Assembly: GCA_903879875.1 (NCBI GenBank)
Contig: CAIRNC010000342.1
Span: 1 to 10,886 of the forward strand
Direction of reading: 5' to 3'
DNA: 10,886 nt
Source of the DNA: an uncultured Bacteroidota bacterium
GTDB taxonomy: Bacteria; Bacteroidota; Bacteroidia; Flavobacteriales; Flavobacteriaceae
The position numbers were made by a program, and so were the translations under genes. Position 1 is the stretch's first letter; each line of letters starts with the position of its first letter. A model generated the notes under the pieces. It saw nothing but the letters and a program-made list of their open reading frames with translations. It had not been told where the DNA came from and made no database searches. Positions 1 through 7,328 of this stretch are shown here, piece by piece.

Positions 1-94
1 AAAAATAGTCTGAATTATTTTTGGTTATTTTTTGATATTTTGGACTAATATACAATTCTATTTTTTGATATTTATATAAGACAACTATAAAAAC

Positions 95-1121
95 ATAATT
101 GTCTCAGAAAGCGAATTAGAACATAAGAAATTAATAAGACAACAACCTATTCACAAAAAGAATAGCGTTCAAATGCTCTTATTTTTTTAAGAAAAACTAT
201 TTTTAATTGAGTAAAATTGAACTAGCTGCTATCTTAAAAGTAATCCTTAATATATATCAAGAATAGCGCAAAGCTTATTTTGAGAAAGAGATTCATGGAT
301 TACTTTTTGATGAAAGAGTTTGTTTTAAACAATCAATTGTGAAATACATATAGCAATTGAACAAAGATTAAATTCTCCAAAAGATGCTTTTAGATTCTAT
401 GTGGATTTAATTAATTGGATTTTTGAGAGTTACATTACTGAAGGCATAAATCATCACACAGTAAACAAATATGTGATAAGGCATTTTGGTGCCAAACTAA
501 AAGTGTCTAGATAAAGTCAAATAAAAAAAGACTCGATTGCAGTAGATTCTTAAGAAAACTTCCGAATAATTCTTGAAAACTCATAAAAAAAGCTCCAAAA
601 ATTCACTCATTTTAATCTTTAATGTACAAGACGAAAGTCGATTTGAATTATTTACAATAAATGTTAGAGCCTTAACTGCAAAGGTGTAAATCCAATTTGT
701 ACTTACCAAAACATATTAAAATCGGTCTACATTTTTGGAGCATATTCCCCAATTAGTGAGGATAGATTGTTAATGGAATTACCGTTTTGTAATGTGGACA
801 ATTTTACTCAATATTTCTATTTAAATTTAGGATTTCGTGATGTGCTTCTCCTTTCAAATCTTCTTGAACGAATTATCAATTAAAAACAACCAAGAATTTA
901 AAGTAATTATTTTAGATAATGGTGCTTTTTCAAAAAGGAAATTCATTAATTATTCCCCAGCCAAAACATTCCACTTATTTTTCTTCCTCCATTTTCCACA
1001 GAACTCAACTGAACTTGCTTGGCTCAATGTGAAAAGAAAAACTACATTCAAAATCTATAAAACAATAGTTGGACTTAAATTAGATGAAATAGTTAAAGCA
1101 ATAATCACTGAAAGTTTATAA
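95..1121 (+). pseudogene. IS630-family DDE transposase, broken by frameshifts and stops
   Basis: Stitched across frames, the conceptual product reads as an IS630 transposase. It starts with a helix-turn-helix region (VSESELEHKKLIRQQPIHKK from about 101, LSKIELAAILKV from 207). A linker follows (RLNSPKDAFRFYVDLINW and HTVNKYVIRHFGAKLKVSR, about 365-513). The catalytic core has QDESRFELFT (first Asp at 630-632), GAYSPISEDRLLMELPFCN from 737, VIILDNGAF (second Asp at 915-917), and a degraded LPP-S-ELN region with TELAWLNVKRKT (probable catalytic Glu at 1011-1013). The frame switches at least five times (near 195, 352, 600-625, 690-735 and 836), and there are in-frame stops, for example at about 188 and 350. 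An open stretch of 94 codons at 837-1121 is only the 3' fragment of this gene and should not be annotated as a separate protein. The gene is inactive. The family call is firm; the exact start is not visible. Confidence 0.88.
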
Positions 1122-1135
1122 AAAAACTATGCAGG

Positions 1136-1174
1136 TTCGACTATTTTTTTGCTTAAATTAGACTGTTGTATATG
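1136..1174. repeat. Probable right terminal inverted repeat of the IS630 relic
   Basis: The segment TTCGACTATTTTT is the near-reverse-complement of the first 14 bases of the window, with one base missing. It lies just after the transposase 3' end, where a terminal repeat is expected. The outer part to about 1174 has no partner in the window because the left repeat is cut off, so its limit is a guess. Confidence 0.5.
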
Positions 1175-1392
1175 TTTAAACGATATAATAGTATCATTAA
1201 CAAATTCACTTAATCTATCGAAATATTCCTAAGATAATTTTCTATTCATTTCAAATAGAATTATAAACATCCCAAAAAACACGATTGAAACCGATAAAAA
1301 GCATTTAACTAAAATTACATAAAAACAGAATATTGTATTTTAATCGGATTTTATTGTAATTTAATCTTATTTTACATAAATTTAAGGTGCAC
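1175..1392. other. Non-coding AT-rich spacer, upstream part
   Basis: No reading frame with a recognisable product is present on either strand. It lies between the end of the IS630 relic and the promoter region of the large surface-protein gene. ATTGTATTTTAA occurs here (near 1332) and again near 1472, which is not striking in DNA this rich in A and T. Confidence 0.5.
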
Positions 1393-1427
1393 TTTGTTAA
1401 AACATATTAAGAGATTTAATATGTTTG
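1393..1427 (+). promoter_or_regulatory. Candidate Bacteroidota-type promoter for the large surface-protein gene
   Basis: A -33-like TTTG (1393-1396) is followed after 23 bases by TATGTTTG (1420-1427), an exact match to the TAnnTTTG -7 box used by Bacteroidota. The spacing is at the long end of what Flavobacterium promoters tolerate. Transcription would begin near 1434, giving a 5' leader of about 150 bases. No better TAnnTTTG match lies between here and the start codon. The -7 box is embedded in the right arm of a palindrome, described separately. The assignment is by consensus only. Confidence 0.45.
1400..1426. promoter_or_regulatory. Perfect 11-bp inverted repeat overlapping the -7 box (possible operator)
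   Basis: AAACATATTAA (1400-1410) and TTAATATGTTT (1416-1426) are perfect reverse complements separated by GAGAT. The right arm covers seven of the eight bases of the TATGTTTG box. A site of this geometry could bind a dimeric regulator that blocks RNA polymerase. It could also be a chance palindrome in AT-rich DNA. No T-run follows, so it is unlikely to be a terminator, and no regulator gene is present in the window. Confidence 0.4.
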
Positions 1428-1454
1428 CAATTAAGTAAGTTCTTTTTAAGATGA

Positions 1455-1541
1455 AAAATCATTAATCAAACATTGTATTTTAACATAAAATCGTTTTGTA
1501 AACGAATAAATATTAAGATCCGGGTTTTGATTAATGATTTT
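1455..1541. repeat. 16-bp perfect inverted repeat enclosing a small hairpin in the presumed 5' leader
   Basis: AAAATCATTAATCAAA (1455-1470) and TTTGATTAATGATTTT (1526-1541) are perfect reverse complements. The 55-base interior contains a second small hairpin, CGTTT-TGT-AAACG (1492-1504). In RNA this could form a long stem ending 45 bases before the ATG of the surface-protein gene. As DNA it has the shape of a very short element with terminal repeats, but I see no target-site duplication. Its function is unknown. Confidence 0.5.
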
Positions 1542-1586
1542 AAATTTTAAAAAAACTTTTTAAATAATTAAATAACAATAAAAATT

Positions 1587-4500
1587 ATGAAAGAAAAATT
1601 ACTAAAAAACGGAAAATTGAATTTGATGCTATTTCTATTTTTGATGGCATCAATTTCTGGAATTGCGCAACAGCATACCGTTACAAGTTTCACCCCTACT
1701 TATGCAGGAACTGGAGATGTTGTAACTATTGTTGGGACGAATTTCTCATCGATTACAGGTGTGAGTTTTGGAGGAACTGCAGCAACTTCTTTTACAGTTG
1801 TTTCAAGCACCAAAATTACGGCGGTAGTTGCTGCTGGTACAACTGGTAGTATTACGGTGTCTAAAAGCGGGGTTGCAACAGCAAACGTTGCAAGAGTTGG
1901 ATTTACTTATTCTACCTTGCCTACTGTAACTCGAATCATTACCGATTTTGGTAGTTTTTGGGATACGAATACTACTACAACCAATCCAATTTTTCCAGAC
2001 AACTCTCATAATTTAATGGCGTTTTCTTATCAAGGAACAACTTATTCCACAGGTGTTAACGATGCTGGTTTAACGAGTAGAGGTGTGAGTTTTACGCCAG
2101 GTGTTTTTAAAGCACTTCCAGCTGTTTTGACGGGTACAACAGGGACTCCAGCTTCATTATTTATTGCTGCTGGTAAAAAAATTGATGGGAATGCAAATTC
2201 TGGAATTTACACTAACAACAATGTAAAAAATTTAACTTTACAAAATGTTTTAACAGATGGTATAAATGGGCTGAATCTCGGTACAGGATACACTAACCTG
2301 CCTGCAACTGCAACATCCAATTACACCATTGTATCAATTGATCCAGCGAAAATTTCAGATAACGAACCAGACATTTTGGTAACACAAATAGCTGATCCAA
2401 CGGGTACAGCAACAGATACTTATGCATTTGTTAATTCAAGTGGAGTAACTGTAGGAAATTCACTTTCGATTAGTTTAGCAGCTATATCTAAATTAGGCAC
2501 TTATTCTCTAGATTTATTTTCAGTAGCAGCAAATACTTCCTATTCATTAGCAAAACCTATTAGTACTTCTAGTTCTAACACAACCCGAGATATTCGTTTT
2601 GTAGGTTTTAAATTATCTGACTTTGGAATTAATGCAGGAAATTATACGAGTATTGCTTCCTTAAAAGTAACGCCTTCAGGAGTTTCAGATTGTGCCTTTA
2701 TGGGTTACAATGCAAATTCTATCAATGTGCCACCTTCTATCGCAATTAATACTTCTGCAACTAACTCTGTTGTTTGTACTTCTGGTGGAGGTAATGCGTT
2801 TTTATCAGTTTATGGTGTTTCAATAGGGGGAGGTTCTCTAACTTACTCCTGGGAAGTTTCCACAAATGGTGGATCTAGTTGGTCAACAGTTTCAAATAAC
2901 GGTACTTATAGTGGTGCTACAACTAGTGGACTTACTATAACAGCTGCTACTTCAGGATACTTATATAGAGCAACTGTAACAGAAGCTTCTTCTGGTTTAA
3001 GTTCAACAAGTACTAACTTTACAATCACTTCTATTTTAAGTTCTGCTTTGGCAGGAACTTTAAATCCAACGGCACTTAATCTTTGTCTCAATTCAATTGT
3101 TGCTGTAACAAGTTTATCCGTTGCGCCAACAGGAGGTGCTGGTACATACAGCTATCAATGGTCTACTTCAACAAGTGCTGGCGGAACATATACTGATATT
3201 TCAGGTGCAATTTTTAGCAGCTATAGTCCAGATATAAGTGCGCTTGGAACCAAATACTATAAAGTTAGAATAACTAGTGGATGTACTAGTAATACGCCTA
3301 CTGCAACAGCAGTAACAATAACAGGTGATGATATTTTAACTTTTGCTAATGGTGTAACTTGTACAACAGGTGCAGTGACACTATCTGCTACAAACGTAAC
3401 AGGTACGGCATCCAATATTAATTGGTATACGGTTGCAACAGCAGGAACATCTCAAGGAACAGGATTAAGCTTTAACACTCCATCAATTTCAGCAACAACT
3501 ACTTATTATGTAGGAACTGTTTCTGGGGGTTGCTCTTCAACAAGACAAGCGGTTACTGCAACAGTTGCAAATACAATCTCATTAACAAGTGCTAATTTCA
3601 GCATTCCAAATACTACATCTATTTGTCCTGGTACAGGTTCAGTAGTTTCTGTTTCAACTTCAGGTTTGGTTGACGGTACCTATACCGCTAATTATACTGT
3701 TTCTGGATCAAATTCATTAACAAGTACAGCTTCTTTAGTAATTTCTGGCGGATTTGGAACATTTACAACAGGAAATTTAGCTAATTCAGGATCTAACACA
3801 ATCACTATTACAGGAATTGTAATGAGCGGGTGTACAATAACTCCTGCTTCTGGAAATACTGCAACAATTACTGTAATAACGGGATCAATTCCGGGTTCTA
3901 TTTCAGGCGCCGCAACAGTTTGTACGGGAACTAACAGTACAACTTTAACATTAAGTGGTTTTACAGGAAATATTCAATGGCAATCTTCTTCAAATAACAG
4001 CTCTTTTACAAATATTATTGGAGAAAATAGTTCTACTTACACTGCAACCGACTTAAATTCTACTACTTATTATAGAGCTAATGTTACAAATGGAGTTTGC
4101 TCTTCAGCTAATTCATCTTCAGCAGCAGTAACTGTAAGTCCACTTTCAGTTGGCGGAACTGTTTCAGGAACAACGACTGTTTTTGAAGGAACAAATAGTT
4201 CAACATTAACATTAAGCGGTCATACAGGTAGTATTCAATGGCAATCATCATCAAATAATGTTTCATTTAGTAATATAAGTGGGGCAAATTCTTCAACTTA
4301 TATTGCTACTAATTTATCAGCAACTACTTATTACAGAGCTGTTTTAACAAGTGGAGTTTGTTCTTCAGATATTAGCAGTAATGTTGTTACTGTATCAACA
4401 ATATCTCTAGTTCCGGGAACTGTTTCAGGTGGAACAAATGTTTGTAGCGGGGTAAATAGCACTTTATTAACTTTAAGTGGGCAAGTTGGTAATATTGTAA

Positions 4501-6824
4501 GATGGCAAAGATCGTCTGTAAGCGATTTTAGTTCAAATGTTACAAATATTTCAAATACTTCAACAACATTAACAGCTACTAATGTAGCTTCAACTACCTA
4601 TTATCGTGCTGAAATTTCTGGTGGAGGATCTACGGTTTACAGTTCATCTACAATGATTTATTTGAATTCTTCAACATTAGTTTTAGAAGAAATTTCTGGT
4701 CCGATAAATCTATGTGGAATGACTTCTGCCACCTATACTGTACCTGCAATTCCTACAGGAAGTACAAATTATATTTGGACATTACCCGCAGGTTTATCAG
4801 TTTTTACAAGTATTGGGAATGAGTTAGTGGTTAATGTTGATCCATTATTTGAAGGTGGATTTATTAGTGTAAAGGCTGTAAATAATTGTGGTGAATCAAA
4901 TTCAGTTAAAATTTATGCTAGTAAAGTTCCGTATTTAACATCTATTTCAGGTCCACGTTCAACTTGTGGAGGATTAACTACAGCTACATATTCTACAACC
5001 CCAATTTCTGGAGCAACTTATTCGTGGTCAGTTCCAAATCTAATGACTATTACTTCTGGACAAGGAACTTCAAGTATAACCGTTTCGATTGATAGTGGAT
5101 ATACTAGTGGAGTTATTCGAGTAAAAGCAACAAGTTCTTGCGGAATAAGTGATGGAAAACGTTTACCCGTTTATTCTTCAACAATGCCTAGTACTATTGA
5201 AATGCCTTCACACGTTTGTAATTTATCAACAGCAACTTTTTCAACACCAGCTATAACAGGTGCCACATTCATTTGGTCTGTTACAACAGGGATGACAATT
5301 GTATCTGGTCAAGGTTCTAATTCAATTGAAGTATCTTTTTCAGGAGATTTTGTTCAAGGAACAATTGGAGTTGCATCAAATACAACATGTGGTTTAAGCG
5401 AAGAATTAACTCGAATTGTGTCAACAACAATAATGCCTAAACCTATTACAGGACCGAAGGTGCTTTGTGGAATGTATCAAAACACATATGATGAAGCAGG
5501 AACATTACTGAATTCTACTCCAGGTCAAGGTGTTTATAGTATTGTTCCATTACCAGGAATATCAAGTTATACATGGATTGTTCCAGCTGGAGCAACAATA
5601 TTTTCAGGACAAGGCACTAGTAGTATAACAGTTAATTTCGATTTAGTTAATTTTATTAATGGAAATATATCAGTTGCGGCAAACACATCGTGTGGAACTA
5701 GTAATTATACTTCAATTGCTGTAGTACGTTTAGGTGGTGAAATAACAGGGCCAAATCAAATTTGTTCAATAAGTTCTGCTACTTATTCTGTTCCAACAAC
5801 AATTGGATCTGGGTTTAATTGGACTGTACCATCTATAATGACTATAACCTCGGGGCAAGGTACAGACACTATTACTGTTGACATAAACGCTTCTACAATT
5901 TGTAATTTAGATTCAGTAGTTAGAGTTGAATTTACTTCAAATTGTTCAACAAGCGAAACAGTTTCATTAAATGTTGGTTGTAGTGATTTTACAAAAATAA
6001 TCGCTAGTCAATGTGGTGGAACATTAGAATCTATTGGATCAATAGTTTACGCTGAAGATCCAGGAACATCTGATCCAAGTATGTATAAATTTAGAATAAC
6101 TGATGGTACTGATACAATTTATATTGAATCCGTTAATGGAAGATTCCGATTAACTAGTTTTCCAAACTGGCAATTTGGAGCTACATACACTGTTGATGTT
6201 GCTTTAAAAATTGATGGGTCTTATAAAGGGTACGGTTGCGCATGCACTATAACAATGCCAAGCCTTCCAACAACGAAAATTCAAACATCTCAATGTGACA
6301 CTACTATTGCTTCAGTAAGTACTTCTATTTATGCTGATTGGATAGATGGTGCAACTTCATATCAATTTAGAATAAATGACGGTGTAACAACACAATATGT
6401 AACGCGTGCTACTAGAATATTTAAATTGACTAATTTTAATTGGGCTTATAATACTAACTATACAATTGATGTTGCTATAAAAAGAGGAACGGGTAGTTTT
6501 GGTCCTTACGGAACAGCATGTACAATTTCGTCTCCTTCTTCAATTGCAAAACATATAGATTTAGATGCATTTGGTAATAATTGGGATGTTAACTTTGAAC
6601 AAAATCCATTCGATAATTACTTTAATCTAAATGTGTTCTCAGGAAGTACAACATCAATACAAGTAGTTATATTTGATTTAACTGGAAAACAATTAGAAAA
6701 TAAAAAAATCAATCCAGATGAATTAATAAATACACGTTTTGGTGAAAATTTATCTTCAGGTATATATTTTGTAAATGTAGCTCAAGATAACAATATTAAA
6801 ACACTGAAAATGGTTAAACGATAA
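1587..6824 (+). CDS. Large secreted multidomain Ig/PKD-like surface protein with T9SS type A sorting domain
   Basis: This 1745-residue protein starts with a clear signal peptide: basic KEKLLKNGK, hydrophobic LMLFLFLMASISG, and likely cleavage after Ala27 (GIA|QQ). Domains, with rough residues: IPT/TIG fold 32-108 (VTIVGTNFSSITGVSFGGT); an unassigned Thr/Ser/Asn-rich domain 109-380; Ig-like 381-482 and 483-580; an Ig-like domain of the CHU_C type 581-660 (TTTYYVGTVSGGCSSTR); a beta-rich module 661-765; three similar Ig-like repeats 766-1035; five PKD-like repeats 1036-1464, several sharing SGQGTSSITV-like strands; two tandem fn3-like repeats 1465-1648; and a T9SS type A C-terminal domain 1672-1745 (NPFDNYFNLNVF, DLTGKQLE, LSSGIYFVNV, KMVKR end). 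The tail predicts export through the outer membrane by T9SS, then cell-surface attachment or release. No catalytic domain is recognised, so an adhesive or structural role is inferred. The ATG follows an A-rich leader without Shine-Dalgarno, normal for this group. The reading frame is intact, and the gene forms a single-gene unit closed by the terminator at 6905. Confidence 0.93.
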   Translation: MKEKLLKNGKLNLMLFLFLMASISGIAQQHTVTSFTPTYAGTGDVVTIVGTNFSSITGVSFGGTAATSFTVVSSTKITAVVAAGTTGSITVSKSGVATANVARVGFTYSTLPTVTRIITDFGSFWDTNTTTTNPIFPDNSHNLMAFSYQGTTYSTGVNDAGLTSRGVSFTPGVFKALPAVLTGTTGTPASLFIAAGKKIDGNANSGIYTNNNVKNLTLQNVLTDGINGLNLGTGYTNLPATATSNYTIVSIDPAKISDNEPDILVTQIADPTGTATDTYAFVNSSGVTVGNSLSISLAAISKLGTYSLDLFSVAANTSYSLAKPISTSSSNTTRDIRFVGFKLSDFGINAGNYTSIASLKVTPSGVSDCAFMGYNANSINVPPSIAINTSATNSVVCTSGGGNAFLSVYGVSIGGGSLTYSWEVSTNGGSSWSTVSNNGTYSGATTSGLTITAATSGYLYRATVTEASSGLSSTSTNFTITSILSSALAGTLNPTALNLCLNSIVAVTSLSVAPTGGAGTYSYQWSTSTSAGGTYTDISGAIFSSYSPDISALGTKYYKVRITSGCTSNTPTATAVTITGDDILTFANGVTCTTGAVTLSATNVTGTASNINWYTVATAGTSQGTGLSFNTPSISATTTYYVGTVSGGCSSTRQAVTATVANTISLTSANFSIPNTTSICPGTGSVVSVSTSGLVDGTYTANYTVSGSNSLTSTASLVISGGFGTFTTGNLANSGSNTITITGIVMSGCTITPASGNTATITVITGSIPGSISGAATVCTGTNSTTLTLSGFTGNIQWQSSSNNSSFTNIIGENSSTYTATDLNSTTYYRANVTNGVCSSANSSSAAVTVSPLSVGGTVSGTTTVFEGTNSSTLTLSGHTGSIQWQSSSNNVSFSNISGANSSTYIATNLSATTYYRAVLTSGVCSSDISSNVVTVSTISLVPGTVSGGTNVCSGVNSTLLTLSGQVGNIVRWQRSSVSDFSSNVTNISNTSTTLTATNVASTTYYRAEISGGGSTVYSSSTMIYLNSSTLVLEEISGPINLCGMTSATYTVPAIPTGSTNYIWTLPAGLSVFTSIGNELVVNVDPLFEGGFISVKAVNNCGESNSVKIYASKVPYLTSISGPRSTCGGLTTATYSTTPISGATYSWSVPNLMTITSGQGTSSITVSIDSGYTSGVIRVKATSSCGISDGKRLPVYSSTMPSTIEMPSHVCNLSTATFSTPAITGATFIWSVTTGMTIVSGQGSNSIEVSFSGDFVQGTIGVASNTTCGLSEELTRIVSTTIMPKPITGPKVLCGMYQNTYDEAGTLLNSTPGQGVYSIVPLPGISSYTWIVPAGATIFSGQGTSSITVNFDLVNFINGNISVAANTSCGTSNYTSIAVVRLGGEITGPNQICSISSATYSVPTTIGSGFNWTVPSIMTITSGQGTDTITVDINASTICNLDSVVRVEFTSNCSTSETVSLNVGCSDFTKIIASQCGGTLESIGSIVYAEDPGTSDPSMYKFRITDGTDTIYIESVNGRFRLTSFPNWQFGATYTVDVALKIDGSYKGYGCACTITMPSLPTTKIQTSQCDTTIASVSTSIYADWIDGATSYQFRINDGVTTQYVTRATRIFKLTNFNWAYNTNYTIDVAIKRGTGSFGPYGTACTISSPSSIAKHIDLDAFGNNWDVNFEQNPFDNYFNLNVFSGSTTSIQVVIFDLTGKQLENKKINPDELINTRFGENLSSGIYFVNVAQDNNIKTLKMVKR
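3882..4691 (+). repeat. Three tandem Ig-like protein repeats within the surface-protein gene
   Basis: These repeats span residues about 766-851, 852-938 and 939-1035. They share the pattern SG..TVC.G.NST.LTLSG..G.I.WQ.SS, then TT(Y)YRA and a C-terminal GVCSS. The first two are close enough to preserve stretches such as IQWQSSSNN. Repeat 1 has both cysteines (C779, C838). Repeat 2 lacks the first (F866 in its place) and keeps C925. Repeat 3 keeps C953 and has Tyr1018 in place of the second. Confidence 0.8.
4692..5978 (+). repeat. Five tandem PKD-like protein repeats within the surface-protein gene
   Basis: The repeats begin near residues 1036, 1116, 1199, 1280 and 1383, each about 80-103 residues long. 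The recurring pattern is I(S/T)GP..(I/V/T)C or a variant, A.Y..P...(G)..Y.W.VP..M.I.SGQGT..I.V, then a strand ending in C(G)(I/L/T)S. Each has a Cys near its N-terminus and another near its C-terminal TSCG/NNCG/SNC motif, as in the PKD-like repeats of Bacteroidota surface proteins. They probably form an extended stalk. Confidence 0.75.
5979..6530 (+). repeat. Two tandem beta-sandwich (fn3-like) repeats before the sorting domain
   Basis: Residues about 1465-1558 and 1559-1648 are duplicates of one module. Each contains a K/T-I-(I/Q)-A/T-SQC start, then (I/S)Y(A)-(D/E), Y(K/Q)FRI.DG, F.LT.F.W, and a TYT/NYT(V/I)DVA(L/I)K strand, ending in YG.(A)CTI. Modules of this kind often sit just before T9SS sorting domains in Flavobacteriia. 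The fn3-like label is by overall pattern only. Confidence 0.65.
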
Positions 6825-6904
6825 TTTTAAAATACAGTAAATTTATCAAAAATAAAATTGAAAAATTTTATCTTTAAAGATTAACAAAATTTAAATTATT
6901 CTTG

Positions 6905-6945
6905 AAAAGCGATTAAGTAAATTAATTTACTTAATCGCTTTTTTT
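6905..6945 (+). terminator. Strong Rho-independent terminator of the surface-protein gene
   Basis: The 38 bases 6905-6942 are a perfect palindrome. The arms start AAAAGCGATTAAG and end CTTAATCGCTTTT, so a stem of about 17 bp with a four-base loop can form. The T-run reaches 6945, giving seven Ts after GCGATT's complement. It lies 80 bases after the stop codon. A weaker all-A/T hairpin with a GAAA loop precedes it at 6852-6871. On the other strand only four Ts follow the stem, so it probably works mainly in the + direction. Confidence 0.92.
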
Positions 6946-7290
6946 CCTTTGAATTTTAGATGAAAATATTGTATTGTTAAGTAAATTTTTCATATTATAT
7001 ATTGATCGAAATTGAATAAAAATATATTAAAATTACAAATTAAATTAACAACCAATTGAAGTTACAAATGAACTTTAAGAGCTTTAAAATTTTAAAAAAA
7101 AATATATAGAATTAAATTAGCAAATAAAAAATTATTAAAATAGAATTTATAATAAAAAAGTAACTTGTTAAATTGAAAATTAAACTTAAATAGTTTCATA
7201 TGGTTTTGCTTATACAAACTAAAAATTCAAAATAATTTAACTATTAGTTGAATTACTTTGTATATTTTCTTTTTTTTAACATCATTTTAT
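6946..7290. other. Extremely AT-rich spacer upstream of the pyrophosphatase gene
   Basis: This is about 345 bases of A/T-dominated DNA with no open frame that looks coding on either strand and no RNA gene that I recognise. The only clear signal is at its right edge, the -7 box for the downstream gene. Short AAATTTTAAAATTT-like runs are expected from composition alone. Confidence 0.55.
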
Positions 7291-7298
7291 TACTTTTG
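7291..7298 (+). promoter_or_regulatory. -7 promoter box (TACTTTTG) of the pyrophosphatase gene
   Basis: TACTTTTG is an exact TAnnTTTG match, followed by GCGCGG, a GC-rich patch often seen after Flavobacterium -7 boxes. A start site near 7304-7306 would give a leader of only about 25 bases before the ATG at 7329. No convincing TTG or TTTG lies at normal distance. The nearest TTTG (7257-7260) leaves a 30-base spacer, too long, so the -33 element is weak or absent. Confidence 0.65.
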
Positions 7299-7328
7299 CG
7301 CGGACAAAATTTATAACAAAATTATATT

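Larger units (their letters stand above)
1..1174 (+). mobile_element. Decayed IS630-family insertion sequence
   Basis: This is the remnant of an IS630-family element. The window opens with AAAAATAGTCTGAA, and the reverse complement of the stretch near 1136-1148 (TTCGACTATTTTT) matches it apart from one missing base. These look like parts of the two terminal inverted repeats. Beyond the right copy, TAAGC, CAGTCTAATT and TATACAAC (reverse-complement sense, to about 1174) probably continue the right repeat. That implies the left repeat begins upstream of base 1 and the element is cut by the window edge. Between the repeats lies a broken transposase gene. IS630 elements insert at TA dinucleotides, and the TATAT near 1170-1173 would fit, but the exact outer boundary is inferred. 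Confidence 0.7.

Noticed and set aside
837..1121. A 94-codon open frame that could be called a small hypothetical protein
   Set aside because: Its sequence (VIILDNGAF, TELAWLNVKRKT) is the catalytic 3' part of the broken IS630 transposase, out of frame with the preceding fragments. It is not an independent gene.
1175..1265. A short - strand frame reading MNRKLS(stop)EYFDRLSEFVND, possibly a gene interrupted by the IS630 element
   Set aside because: It is only about 30 codons with an internal stop, has no recognised family, and runs into the IS terminal repeat. It is too short to separate from chance.
1803..2009. Open frames on the - strand inside the large genes (also 2906-3091 and 9380-9595)
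   Set aside because: They are antisense shadows of strongly supported coding sequence, have no recognisable product and no start signals.
3882..5978. Repeat-rich region considered as a CRISPR-like or DNA-level repeat array
   Set aside because: The repetition is at the protein level, with diverged DNA and periods of about 240-310 bp. It matches Ig-like and PKD-like domains, not a short palindromic repeat with spacers.
7060..7200. Runs of A and T before hppA considered as a riboswitch or small RNA
   Set aside because: There is no stable G/C-containing stem and no motif I recognise. It lies upstream of the likely transcription start near 7305, and composition alone explains it.
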